Part shown: one piece after another, positions 8,133 to 16,713 of the stretch | Layout of the letters: the number at the start of each line of letters is the position of its first letter | Position numbering within the stretch: the stretch's first letter is position 1 | Assembly (NCBI RefSeq): GCF_041021955.1 | Contig: NZ_CP158375.1 | Span: 1,488,001 to 1,552,000, forward strand | DNA length: 64,000 nucleotides | Source of the DNA: Caulobacter sp. 73W | Lineage (GTDB): Bacteria; Pseudomonadota; Alphaproteobacteria; Caulobacterales; Caulobacteraceae | Reading direction: 5' to 3' | Notes under the pieces: model-generated | What the model was told of the DNA's origin: nothing | Database searches by the model: none | What the model saw: the letters and a program-made list of their open reading frames with translations, nothing else | Program-made: the position numbers and the translations under genes

Positions 8133-10855
8133 TGCGCATCATCGAGCGGGCGGTCTATCGCGGCCCCCATCTCTACAGCAGCCGCCCAATGATCCGCCTG
8201 ATGGTCGATCTCGAAACGTTGGAGGCGTTCCCGACAAATCGCTTGGACGGCTTCACCGATCGTCTACTGGCGGCCCTGCCCGGCCTTGAAAGTCACGGAT
8301 GCAGTCTGCGTCGGCCTGGCGGGCTCGTCGAGCGCATGCGCGATGGGACATGGCTTGGGCATGTCATCGAACATGCAGCCTTGGAACTGCAGAGCCTCGC
8401 CGGCGCGGCGACGACAAGGGGCAAAACACGCTCGGTGGCGGGTCGCCCCGGCGTCTACAACATCATGTACGCCTACGAGGACGAACTGAGCGGCCTGGCT
8501 GCCGGCCGCATGGCGATCGAACTTGTGGCAAGTCTTCTGCCGCGTGGCCTTGGTCGGATCGAGGGCCTGGATCTTATCGCGCCCGCGCTGCCGCCAGTGG
8601 TCGGCGACGGCCCTCTACCGGGGTTGGAAGCGCTCAGCCGTCTTCGTCAGCGGCATGGCCTTGGCCCAACGACACGGGCGCTCGTGGACGCCGCGCGACG
8701 CAGGGGCATCCCATGGCGCAGACTCGATGAGCACAGCTTCATCGGCTTTGGCCAGGGCTGTCGACAGCAGCGCTTGCGCGCCAGCATTACCGGACGCACC
8801 AGCCACGTGGCCGTAGAGACCGCCGGAAACAAGGACCTCACCAAACGCCTGCTAGCCGAGGCGGGTCTGCCGACGCCCCATGGCGAGGTTGTCCGCACCG
8901 TCGAGGCGGCCGTGCAAGCGGCCGCTCGTCTGCGCGGCCCTGTGGTCGTCAAGCCGCTGGACGGCAATCATGGACGCGGCGTGACCTTGGGCCTGATCGG
9001 CGCCGAGGCGGTCGCCGCCGCGTTCGCCGTAGCGCGTGAGCACAGCTCCCGGATCATCGTTGAGCGGCAGCTCGTCGGGCGCGACCACCGCGCCCTGGTG
9101 GTTGGCGGCAAGCTGGTGGCCGTGGCTGAACGGCGGCCCGCGCAGGTGATCGGTGATGGCCTGGCTGACCTGGAGACGCTGATCGCCAGGCTGAACGCCG
9201 ACCCCCGTCGCGGTGACGGCCACGAAAAGGTCATGACCAAGGTGAAGCTCGACGAGGCCTTGACCGCGCTCCTGGAACGCGGCGGCTACCGGCTTTCAGA
9301 TGTGCCCGCGCCGGGGCAGACGGTGATCCTGCGCGATACGGCCAATCTTTCGACAGGCGGCGAGGCCATCGACCGCACGGACGATGTTCACCCCGACAAC
9401 GTCGCGGTGATCGAACGCGCCGCCAAGGTCATCGGCCTCGATGTCGCCGGGCTCGACATCCTGATCCCTGACATCAGCCGTCCCTTCGAAGAGGTCGGAG
9501 GCGGCATCATCGAGGTCAACGCGGCGCCGGGCCTTCGCATGCACCTTCAGCCGTCGAGCGGCGCGGCGCGAGACGTGGCCGGACCGATCATCGAACAGCT
9601 CTATCCGCGGGGCTCGCGCAGTCGCATTCCCGTTATCGCCGTGACCGGCACCAACGGCAAGTCGACCACGGTGCGCATGATCGATCACATCCTGCGCGGC
9701 TGCGGCTGGACCGTGGGGATGACCACGACAAGCGGCGTCTATGTCGGAGGCCGCCGGATCAAGAAGGCGGATGCGAGCGGTCCACGCAGCGCCCGCATGG
9801 TCCTGAACGACCCGACCGTTGAAGTGGCCGTGCTGGAAACAGCTCGCGGCGGCATCCTGCGTGAGGGGCTGGCCTTCGATCGCGCTGACGTCGGCATCGT
9901 CCTCAACATCGCTGAAGACCATCTGGGACTGAAGGGCGTCGATACCATCGAGGACCTGGCCAAGGTCAAATCCGTCGTGGTCGAGCAGGTGAGCCGTCGG
10001 GGCGTCAGCATTTTGAACGCCGATGACCCCTACACCCTGCGGATGGCCAAGCATGCCAAGGGGCGCTTGGGCTATATATCTCTGCGCGGCGGCGCCGAGC
10101 TGCCGCCGATACTGCAAAAGCATCTGGCGCAGGACGGCCTTGCGGCCGTGCTCGAGCCGTCAGTCTACGGCGGCCAGGTTGTTATTCATGACGGCCGCAC
10201 GCGGATCGAGATCACTCAAGCGGCGGACATTCCGGCCAGCCTGGCGGGCGCAGCGCGGTTCAATCTGCAAAACGCCTTGGCGGCGACGCTGGCCTGTTAC
10301 GTTCAAGGCGTGCCGGTCGACAAGATCGCCGCGGGGCTGGGCTCATTTGAGAGCTCATTCGAGCAGAACCCCGGGCGCCTGAACATCACCCAGGCGCCCG
10401 GCTTCACGACCATCGTTGATTACGCTCACAACCCCGCCGCCCTGCAGGCCCTTGGGGAGGTCTTGTCGAAGATGCGCGCCAATCACGACCGGGTGATCGG
10501 CGTCGTCAGCATACCCGGCGATCGGCGCGACGAGGATATCGCCGCCATGGGCCGCCTTGCCGCCGAATACTTCGACGAAATCATCTTTCGCGAGCGTCCC
10601 GATGGTCGCGGGAGAGCTCCCGGCGGCGTTCTTACGCTGCTGTCCGACGCCGCCATTTCCCACGGCTTGGCGGCCGACCGGGTGCGCCGGATTCTGGACG
10701 AGGAGATCGCCGTTCAGACCGCCTTGCAGCTGGCGCGCCGCGAGGACCTGGTGGTGCTGCTTCCCACCGAGGTGGAGCAGGTTTGGCGCCAGACCCTGGC
10801 GTTCCGCATGGGTCCGGCGGCCGACCAGAACCACGAGGAGCGCCTGCATGCATGA
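8132..10855 (+). CDS. cphA: Cyanophycin synthetase
   Basis: 907 residues, close to the usual 870-900. It makes multi-L-arginyl-poly-L-aspartate, a nitrogen, carbon and energy store, by ATP-driven addition of Asp to the backbone and Arg to side chains. Domains in order: N-terminal domain (1-160), ATP-grasp (about 215-470; GPVVVKPLDGNHGRGV and a C-terminal EVNAAPGLRMH), and a Mur-ligase-like domain with P-loop TGTNGKST at 505-512 and the EDHLGLKG segment. The frame is open from 8066, but the ATG at 8132 starts MRIIERAVYRGPHLYS, matching known N-termini, and is coupled to the preceding ORF. The end overlaps the next gene by 8 bases (ATGCATGA). Confidence 0.97.
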   Translation: MRIIERAVYRGPHLYSSRPMIRLMVDLETLEAFPTNRLDGFTDRLLAALPGLESHGCSLRRPGGLVERMRDGTWLGHVIEHAALELQSLAGAATTRGKTRSVAGRPGVYNIMYAYEDELSGLAAGRMAIELVASLLPRGLGRIEGLDLIAPALPPVVGDGPLPGLEALSRLRQRHGLGPTTRALVDAARRRGIPWRRLDEHSFIGFGQGCRQQRLRASITGRTSHVAVETAGNKDLTKRLLAEAGLPTPHGEVVRTVEAAVQAAARLRGPVVVKPLDGNHGRGVTLGLIGAEAVAAAFAVAREHSSRIIVERQLVGRDHRALVVGGKLVAVAERRPAQVIGDGLADLETLIARLNADPRRGDGHEKVMTKVKLDEALTALLERGGYRLSDVPAPGQTVILRDTANLSTGGEAIDRTDDVHPDNVAVIERAAKVIGLDVAGLDILIPDISRPFEEVGGGIIEVNAAPGLRMHLQPSSGAARDVAGPIIEQLYPRGSRSRIPVIAVTGTNGKSTTVRMIDHILRGCGWTVGMTTTSGVYVGGRRIKKADASGPRSARMVLNDPTVEVAVLETARGGILREGLAFDRADVGIVLNIAEDHLGLKGVDTIEDLAKVKSVVVEQVSRRGVSILNADDPYTLRMAKHAKGRLGYISLRGGAELPPILQKHLAQDGLAAVLEPSVYGGQVVIHDGRTRIEITQAADIPASLAGAARFNLQNALAATLACYVQGVPVDKIAAGLGSFESSFEQNPGRLNITQAPGFTTIVDYAHNPAALQALGEVLSKMRANHDRVIGVVSIPGDRRDEDIAAMGRLAAEYFDEIIFRERPDGRGRAPGGVLTLLSDAAISHGLAADRVRRILDEEIAVQTALQLARREDLVVLLPTEVEQVWRQTLAFRMGPAADQNHEERLHA

Positions 10856-11732
10856 CCCCGACAAGCCCAGTTGGGCGATCATCGTCCACGGCGGAGCCAA
10901 GGACATCGCCCCGCATCTCGAAGAGCGGCATCGTCAAGGTTGCCTCATGGCGGTCGAGGCCGGCGCGCGTATTCTGGCGGAGGGCGGCTCGGCGATCGTC
11001 GCGGCGCAAGCGGCGGTGCGGGTGCTGGAGGATGACCCTGTCTTCAACGCCGGCCGCGGGTCGGTAAGCAACGCCGACGGCGATATCGAATGCGACGCGG
11101 CGATCATGGACGGATCGGACCTTTCGGTCGGCGCCGTGGCGGCGGTCCGCCGCATACGCAACCCGATCGACGCCGCAGTAGCGCTGCTGGACGACGAGGC
11201 GGTTCTCCTTGTCTGTGACGGCGCCGAGCGCTTCGCGCGGTCCAAGGGCCTTTGCATGTGCGAGCCGGGGGACCTTGCCGTGGAGCCAGCCGCCTGTGAC
11301 GTCGGATGTGACACCGTGGGCTGCGTCGTGGTCGACGCCTACGGCGATGTCGCCGCGGCGACATCGACAGGGGGTCTTAGAGGCTCGCGGCCGGGCCGCG
11401 TCGGCGACTCGCCTTTGCCTGGTTGCGGCCTCTATGCCGAAAACGGTGTCGGAGGGGTCTCGCTGTCCGGGGAGGGCGAGGCGCTCATCAGGGTGGGCAT
11501 GGCCAACTGCGTCATGCGCGCTCTGGAATTCAACACGCCCGCCGACGCCGGCCGATCGGCCTTCGATCGCCTGTCGAAGGTGGGGGGCGAAGCGGGCGCC
11601 ATCATCATCGACGCCGACGGCCGCATCGACTGGCTGCACAACAGCCGCGACTTCGCCGTCGGTTACGCTCGGCACGATCGGGCGGCCAGGGCGTTTACGC
11701 GACGCGACCAAGATGTGGGAGAACAAGCTTGA
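10848..11732 (+). CDS. Isoaspartyl peptidase / plant-type L-asparaginase (Ntn hydrolase)
   Basis: 294 residues. Expected to split beta-Asp-Arg dipeptides, the products of cyanophycinase, into Asp and Arg, finishing polymer breakdown. Family features: N-terminal IIVHGGAKD, NAGRGSVSN-type loop at 67-75, and the autocleavage site before T156 in DTVGCV, followed by TSTGG at 172-176, which binds substrate. T156 becomes the N-terminal nucleophile after self-processing. The start is ATG 10848, inside the end of cphA, in the overlap ATGCATGA. The next start is TTG 11729, overlapping this stop. Confidence 0.93.
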   Translation: MHDPDKPSWAIIVHGGAKDIAPHLEERHRQGCLMAVEAGARILAEGGSAIVAAQAAVRVLEDDPVFNAGRGSVSNADGDIECDAAIMDGSDLSVGAVAAVRRIRNPIDAAVALLDDEAVLLVCDGAERFARSKGLCMCEPGDLAVEPAACDVGCDTVGCVVVDAYGDVAAATSTGGLRGSRPGRVGDSPLPGCGLYAENGVGGVSLSGEGEALIRVGMANCVMRALEFNTPADAGRSAFDRLSKVGGEAGAIIIDADGRIDWLHNSRDFAVGYARHDRAARAFTRRDQDVGEQA

Positions 11733-12541
11733 GCCAAGGCCCCCTGATCATCATCGGCGGTCATGAAGACAAGTCCGGCGAGCGGGTCATTCTGCGCGCC
11801 GTCGCCAAGGCGTTGCGCGGCGGAAAGTTGGTGGTCGCCACGTTGGCTTCGCACAAGCCCGAGGGCTATTTCGACGGCTACCAGAAGGCGTTCGCCGATC
11901 TTGGAGCCGGTGAGCTGGTTGAGCTTTATCTGGAAGATCGAGCACAGGCCCAAGACCCTGAGAAACTGCAGCTCCTGGACGGCGCCGCGGGCGTATTCTT
12001 CAGCGGCGGGGATCAACTTCGCATCAGCAGCCAGATCGGCGACACGCCGCTTGAACAGCGCATACGCGACATCTGGAATGGCGGAGGCGTTCTGGCCGGC
12101 ACGTCGGCCGGCGCCTCGGTCATGAGCGACACGATGCTCGTGCGTGGCGCCAGCGCCGAATCCTATCGGATCGGCGATCTGCACATGGCGCCGGGATTGG
12201 GTATGGTGCGCGACGTCATCATCGATCAGCATTTCGCCGAACGAGGCAGGATCGGTCGCCTCCTTGGCGCTGTCGCTCACAGTCCGCGCGTCCTGGGCGT
12301 GGGCATAGACGAAGATACCGCGATCCGTGTCGAGGGCGACGACTTCGAAGTCCTCGGATCGGGCGCGGTCTACGTGGTCGACGGCGAGGGCGTCACCCAA
12401 TCCAACATCGCCGAAGGGCGCTCCGAATGCGCCTTGTCCATTTACGACGTGCGTCTGCACGTGCTGTCGTCAGGCGACGGGTTCAACCTTCGCCGCCGGC
12501 GCCCGCACGGTCAGGCCGCCCCGCTGAAGGTCGAACAATGA
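11729..12541 (+). CDS. cphB: Cyanophycinase
   Basis: 270-aa serine exopeptidase of the S51 family that releases beta-Asp-Arg from cyanophycin. The nucleophile elbow GTSAGAS places the catalytic Ser at 126; FSGGDQ at 91-96 and the N-terminal IIIGGHEDK are characteristic. No ATG suits the N-terminus: the frame starts at TTG 11729, overlapping the stop of the isoaspartyl peptidase as TTGA, which gives MSQGPLIIIGG. No signal peptide, so an intracellular enzyme as expected for mobilising stored polymer. Its stop overlaps the next gene as ATGA. Confidence 0.95.
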   Translation: MSQGPLIIIGGHEDKSGERVILRAVAKALRGGKLVVATLASHKPEGYFDGYQKAFADLGAGELVELYLEDRAQAQDPEKLQLLDGAAGVFFSGGDQLRISSQIGDTPLEQRIRDIWNGGGVLAGTSAGASVMSDTMLVRGASAESYRIGDLHMAPGLGMVRDVIIDQHFAERGRIGRLLGAVAHSPRVLGVGIDEDTAIRVEGDDFEVLGSGAVYVVDGEGVTQSNIAEGRSECALSIYDVRLHVLSSGDGFNLRRRRPHGQAAPLKVEQ

Positions 12542-12801
12542 GCGCCACCATCGAAGACACGGTCGGCTCGCATCTTCTGTTGGCGAGCCTTCCTGCCTGC
12601 GCCCACACCATGGCCCATGCACGCGCCGCCGCCCTCATCCGCGTGCATGACCTGCACGACGATCCTGAAGGGATCGAGGCGTTCGCCCGCGACCTTGAAG
12701 ACAGCTGCAGCGGTTACGAGCCCACCGCTTTGGATGTTCTGCAACTGGCCGCAGCGGCGCGCATCATCGGCGCCGGTGTGGCGAGCCGCCAGCGCCGATG
12801 A
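12538..12801 (+). CDS. Hypothetical 87-aa protein in cyanophycin operon
   Basis: Starts at ATG 12538 inside the cphB stop (ATGA) and itself ends in an ATGA shared with the methyltransferase gene. The protein is predicted to be mostly helical (MAHARAAALIRVHDL; LDVLQLAAAARIIGAGV), neutral to acidic, without signal peptide or membrane segment. No family was recognised. Double translational coupling argues it is a genuine member of the cyanophycin unit, possibly a small partner of the following methyltransferase (inference). Confidence 0.75.
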   Translation: MSATIEDTVGSHLLLASLPACAHTMAHARAAALIRVHDLHDDPEGIEAFARDLEDSCSGYEPTALDVLQLAAAARIIGAGVASRQRR

Positions 12802-13751
12802 CTGCGATCTGGCCGACCGACAGCCAAGTCGCGCCCATGTCGGACGGGCAGGCGCTGTCTCAGCTGATCCGAACTCTTCAGGCTGGCGGATACGCCTTTG
12901 TCACCCCAGGCGGCGGCACGATCGCCCACAATCGCCGGCGACGCGGCGAGCAAAAGCCAGGGCTGCGCGATATCTTCGGGTGGAGCCTGGAGTTCTCCCA
13001 AGAAGACATCGAGCCTCAGCTGTTTGACCTGGCGATCCAGGCCAAGATACTCGCGCCCTCCGAGGGTCGCTGGCGAAGTTTGGTGCGCGTCTCGTCGGTA
13101 GAAGGGCGGCTTTTCGCGCACTCGGCCTATCCGCCTCGGGCCTCTGATGCCGTGTTTCTTGGCCCGGACACCTATCGGTTCGCCCGCCTTGTCGTGGCTG
13201 AGACCAGACATGGGGGGCGTTCGGTTCTCGACATCGGCTCTGGCGCCGGCGTCGGCGCAATCCTTGCCGCAGCGCGCCTGCCCCAGGCGAAAGTGACAGC
13301 GACCGATATCAACCCGGCCGCCCTGTCGCTCACCGCGGCCAACGCCGCCGCCAACGGCCAGCTGATCGAGCTTGAGCTTTGTGACGGTCTGCCGTCGACG
13401 TCGCAGCGGTTCGACCTGATCATCGCCAATCCACCCTTCATCAGCGGCCGGTTCGGCCGTCTGTACCGGGACGGGGGAGGAGATCGGGGGATGGAAGCGC
13501 CGATCTCCTGGGCGTTGAGGGGCGCTGAGCGCCTGCAACGGGGCGGCCGTCTGTTGATGTATACCGGAAGCCCGATCATCGATGGCGAGGATCCCTTCCG
13601 GCGTTGCCTGGAGGGCGCGATGGCCGAGCGTGGCCTGCGCCTGGAGTACGACGAGATCGATCCTGATATTTTCGGGGGTCTGCTTGGGCGTTCCGACTAC
13701 GAAGGCGTCGAGCGTCTGGCGGCGGTCGCCGTCGTCATTCGGCGCCCCTGA
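12798..13751 (+). CDS. SAM-dependent methyltransferase (PrmC/HemK- or RsmC-like fold)
   Basis: 317 residues. An N-terminal domain of about 120 residues is followed by a class I methyltransferase: motif I LDIGSGAGVGAI at 144-155, acidic end of strand 2 at D170, and NPPF at 211-214. NPPF/NPPY enzymes methylate planar amide or amino nitrogens (glutamine, adenine, guanine). The N-terminal part is unlike PrmC, and the usual prfA neighbour is missing. Being last in the cyanophycin operon and coupled by ATGA, it may act on a protein of this pathway or simply share stress control. The target is unknown. Confidence 0.85.
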   Translation: MTAIWPTDSQVAPMSDGQALSQLIRTLQAGGYAFVTPGGGTIAHNRRRRGEQKPGLRDIFGWSLEFSQEDIEPQLFDLAIQAKILAPSEGRWRSLVRVSSVEGRLFAHSAYPPRASDAVFLGPDTYRFARLVVAETRHGGRSVLDIGSGAGVGAILAAARLPQAKVTATDINPAALSLTAANAAANGQLIELELCDGLPSTSQRFDLIIANPPFISGRFGRLYRDGGGDRGMEAPISWALRGAERLQRGGRLLMYTGSPIIDGEDPFRRCLEGAMAERGLRLEYDEIDPDIFGGLLGRSDYEGVERLAAVAVVIRRP

Positions 13752-13793
13752 TCGGCGACGGGCGGGCGGGTCCGCGGCCGACGTCGGTCGGCC

Positions 13794-14516
13794 TCATACC
13801 GGCTCCCGATAAAGTCTCAGATAGGCCGGATCGAACTCCCCAAGTTCGGCCAGGCCGTCCCAATCGATGATGATGACCTGCATTCCGGTCCGTTCGATCA
13901 GGCCGGCGCGCCTCAACGTCATCATGCTGCGATTGGCATGGACAGGGGTGATGCCAAGGATGTCCGCAAGCTCGGGTTGCGTGAACGGCATCGGGAACCC
14001 CTCGGGCCCGCCCAGGCCCGCGGCACGCGACCGCAGCGCCAGCTCGCACATCAGGTGGGCGGTTCGGGCCTGCGCCTCCAGCCTGCCAAGTCCGTAGAGC
14101 CATTGGCGGTGAATGGCCGCATCGATAACGGTCTCCAGCCAAAGCAGACGCGTCAGGTGCGGCTGCTCGTCGGTCATGCGACGAAGCTTCGCGTGAGGGG
14201 CGGCCATGATCGTGCAGTCGGTCAGCGCGACGCAGCCATGATCCATCTGCTTCATCAAGAAGCTGTGCAGATCGAGGAAGTCGCCGCCGATATTGACCTG
14301 GGTGATCTGGCGGGCGCCGGTGGGCCCGGTGACGATGCGCGAGCAGAAGCCGTCGACGAGCAGGGTGCTGTGGCCAGGTCGCTCCCCTGCCCGCACGATC
14401 TCGGCGCCCCGGGAGACGCGACGCGGCGGGTCGAGCAGTCCCTGGAGATACTGCGCCTCGCTCGGCGCGATATCATCACGGCGGCGAAGCTTGGCGATGA
14501 GATGGTCGACCGACAT
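13794..14516 (-). CDS. Crp/Fnr-family transcriptional regulator
   Basis: 240 residues: a cNMP-binding-type beta-roll (about 35-120) and a C-terminal HTH with TQPELADILGITPVHANRSMMTLRRAG. The HTH resembles that of the Crp-family gene at 16714-17460 (ELAD-x-LG-x-T-x-VHxNR). No Fe-S cysteines. It converges on the methyltransferase gene with 42 bases between stops. It may belong to the same environmental response as the cluster, but no target site was recognised. Confidence 0.85.
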   Translation of the reverse strand: MSVDHLIAKLRRRDDIAPSEAQYLQGLLDPPRRVSRGAEIVRAGERPGHSTLLVDGFCSRIVTGPTGARQITQVNIGGDFLDLHSFLMKQMDHGCVALTDCTIMAAPHAKLRRMTDEQPHLTRLLWLETVIDAAIHRQWLYGLGRLEAQARTAHLMCELALRSRAAGLGGPEGFPMPFTQPELADILGITPVHANRSMMTLRRAGLIERTGMQVIIIDWDGLAELGEFDPAYLRLYREPV

Positions 14517-14589
14517 CAGAGGCTCACCCGGTTGCGCTTGGTGACAAAGCCGCCCCGCGCCCCGTGGTTCCGCGCGGGCGGCGTGCGGG

Positions 14590-14796
14590 CTAGCGCGGCG
14601 GAGAAAGATTGTTCATGTCGGCCTGGGGGGCCACCTCCCCACCGGGCATACGCCTAAGCCCATCGCACTGGCTAAGGGCGATGGCTCCCCAAGCCAGAAA
14701 GACGGCCAGGACCAGCCAGATGATAGGATGCACCTTGTGGCGCTTGAGCCCGGACGGCGCGCGCTCCTCGGCCTGATCATTCAGCGGCTGCTTCAT
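14590..14796 (-). CDS. Small single-pass membrane protein
   Basis: 68 residues with one transmembrane helix (about 24-42, PIIWLVLAVFLAWGAIALS) and polar ends. The ATG at 14796 overlaps the stop of the gene upstream (14793) as ATGA, so they form a two-gene unit. Function unknown. Confidence 0.7.
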   Translation of the reverse strand: MKQPLNDQAEERAPSGLKRHKVHPIIWLVLAVFLAWGAIALSQCDGLRRMPGGEVAPQADMNNLSPPR

Positions 14797-15116
14797 CGGG
14801 CTTGCTCCCCAGCAGGCCGATCGTCGTCGGCAAAGTAATGGATCGTCCCGGCCAGGTTGTCGAAGCGGTCGTGGATGCGAACTTCGACCTCATGGCCGAG
14901 GCGGGCGAGCAGCAGTGCTGTTTGCCTGGCGCACTGCTCGGCCCTGCCGCCGGACAGGAACATCAGGTCTCCGGTAACCGGGCAGACAAGGCGCCACCCG
15001 CCTTCCACGGGCGTCACGTCAAGCCGCGACTTGACGTACTGCGGCTCTTGGCGACCAAGCTCAGCCTCGACATTGGTTTGGTGCAAGCAGGCGCCGCTGC
15101 GCCCTTCGCCACCCAT
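14793..15116 (-). CDS. Hypothetical protein, DUF2188-like
   Basis: 107 residues. The C-terminal two thirds read as a small alpha/beta domain (VTPVEGGWRLVCPVTG then a helix ARQTALLLARLG and a strand EVRIHD), close to the DUF2188 pattern of short stress-associated proteins; assignment is by pattern only. Start ATG 15116 has a GGTGGAG ribosome site. Coupled by ATGA to the small membrane protein downstream. Confidence 0.65.
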   Translation of the reverse strand: MGGEGRSGACLHQTNVEAELGRQEPQYVKSRLDVTPVEGGWRLVCPVTGDLMFLSGGRAEQCARQTALLLARLGHEVEVRIHDRFDNLAGTIHYFADDDRPAGEQAR

Positions 15117-15229
15117 GACGTTTCTCCACCTGGTTGTTGTGCGCGGCGGAAAGCATCGAGACGCGGCGCAAGTTCCACGAGCCGGCCGCTGTCAAAGATG
15201 ACTTCAGCTGCGTTGTGGCGGTGGTGCGC

Positions 15230-16273
15230 CTAGAGCCTTGAATGATCGTCTAGCGCGACGACGAAGGCCGCCTTGGGAACCTCCGCGCGGCAGGTCGGCG
15301 CGCCGATGCCCCCGTCGCTCATGATCGGCATGCATACGACCTCGCCGCCCTCCTCGCACGCGACAAGCATGCGGCCGACGTGCTCGAGCAGGACGAAGTG
15401 TCTGGGGGAAGCGCTCCCGACCGAGATAGATCCCAAGCGGGTCAGCTCACCGGCTGGATCCACTTTGAAAGTGGTTATGCTGTCATCGCCGCGGTTGGAG
15501 ACGTAGAGGCGCATGGCGGCCGCATCGAGTTCGATGTGACCGCCGAGGTTGCCGCGAGGCGATTGCGCCAAGGTTTTCGTTTTGCCGATCGTGTGCAGGA
15601 GGCCGTCTTCGGCGACCCGCAGTGTGTATATACACGAACCCAGTTCGGTGAGGAGCCAGGCGACCTCCAAGGTGGGGTGAAAGAGGATGTGGCGCGGTCC
15701 TTGACCGTCATCGACGCGAAGAGCGATCCGGCGATTTGAGAGCGTCGCGGCAGCTTCTTCAAAGTCGTGAACGACGACCTCGTCCGTCCCAAGATCGGTA
15801 TGGTAGAGCCTGCCGCCGTAAAAGCGGGCGCAATGAACGTGCGGCCCGTCCTGACGCTCCCGGTCGGGACCTGAGCCGCTATCGGTATGCACCCAGATCG
15901 CAGGACCAGGCTCGCCTTCACCTCCGGTGATCTTAAGCAAGGACACGCTGCCGCTGGCGTAGTTGGCCACAGCGGCGAAGCCCCCTTTCGGGTGGAGCGA
16001 GACAAAACAGGGCGCCTCGCCCCCGCTGCTCGCGCGGGCAAGACGACGCCAGCCAAAGCTGCCATGTGGCCGGGCGACGACCAACGCGCCTTGATCGCGT
16101 TCCTCGACGAAAAACCAGACGCGGCGTTTGGGATCATGGGCGCCATAAGAGGCGTTGGTCACTTCGCGCGAATGGCCGACCAACCTGAGCTGATCGGCCA
16201 TCGGGTCATAAACCAAAGTGGCGATGCCGGCCGGATCGTAGCCGCCTGCCGCAACTGTGACCTGGTTTTCCAA
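15230..16273 (-). CDS. Lactonase-family seven-bladed beta-propeller protein
   Basis: 347 residues matching the 6-phosphogluconolactonase/3-carboxymuconate cyclase beta-propeller family (Lactonase_10). Recurring blade signatures are visible: CFVSLHPKGGFAAVANY, GPRHILFHP, LYVSNRGDDSITTF and SPRHFVLLEH. The likely reaction is hydrolysis of a sugar lactone in the cytoplasm; substrate not determinable. No signal peptide. An exact EcfG-type promoter lies 45 bases upstream (16319-16344), so expression should follow general stress. Confidence 0.85.
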   Translation of the reverse strand: MENQVTVAAGGYDPAGIATLVYDPMADQLRLVGHSREVTNASYGAHDPKRRVWFFVEERDQGALVVARPHGSFGWRRLARASSGGEAPCFVSLHPKGGFAAVANYASGSVSLLKITGGEGEPGPAIWVHTDSGSGPDRERQDGPHVHCARFYGGRLYHTDLGTDEVVVHDFEEAAATLSNRRIALRVDDGQGPRHILFHPTLEVAWLLTELGSCIYTLRVAEDGLLHTIGKTKTLAQSPRGNLGGHIELDAAAMRLYVSNRGDDSITTFKVDPAGELTRLGSISVGSASPRHFVLLEHVGRMLVACEEGGEVVCMPIMSDGGIGAPTCRAEVPKAAFVVALDDHSRL

Positions 16274-16318
16274 CGATCATCTCCAACGCCGCCACGACCA
16301 AGGGCGGCCGTCTTGGTC

Positions 16319-16344
16319 AACTGGGCGGCGCCCGCGCGTGTTCC
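16319..16344 (-). promoter_or_regulatory. EcfG-type promoter of the lactonase gene
   Basis: On the minus strand GGAAC (16344-16340), an 18-base gap, then GTT (16321-16319). It points at the lactonase start at 16273, leaving a leader of about 40 bases. It overlaps the end region of the gene at 16357 only by neighbourhood, not by sequence. Confidence 0.65.
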
Positions 16345-16356
16345 GCTGGAACCTGC

Positions 16357-16614
16357 TCAGACCGATGGCGGCCGTCGCGCGACTGTCGGCGCATCAATGA
16401 TGGAGACGTCCACGTGAAAGAGATGCAGGCGGTCTTGATCGGTGACGACAATTTTGAAGTTGCCAGTATCCAGCACGTTTTCGGGTTTGCCTCGGATCAT
16501 GTCGGACAGCATGCGCAGGGCTTCATTTCGCGCGGCGGAGAGATCCACCAATTCGAGTCCCTGTTCATCGTCGTGGGGATGTCCGTCCTCGGAATGAAAG
16601 AAATACCTGGCCAT
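16357..16614 (-). CDS. DUF6894-like small protein
   Basis: 85 residues starting MARYFFHSEDG, followed by an ARNEALRMLSDMI helix and KIVVTDQDRLHLFHVDV; this order matches the DUF6894 family of small cytoplasmic proteins common in Caulobacter and rhizobia. Function unknown. Gap of 38 bases or fewer separates it from the lactonase promoter; the two genes may be transcribed together or separately. Confidence 0.75.
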   Translation of the reverse strand: MARYFFHSEDGHPHDDEQGLELVDLSAARNEALRMLSDMIRGKPENVLDTGNFKIVVTDQDRLHLFHVDVSIIDAPTVARRPPSV

Positions 16615-16713
16615 TGTCCCTGAGGCTCCGAAAATGCCTTTTGATAATTCGGGGCCGTGGCGAGTGTTCCGACTGTTCAGGTGCGACGCGAGGATTCCCT
16701 ATACTCGCGTTGC

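Noticed and set aside
9296..10123. 275-codon minus-strand frame inside cphA
   Set aside because: Lies across the Mur-ligase domain of a complete cyanophycin synthetase.
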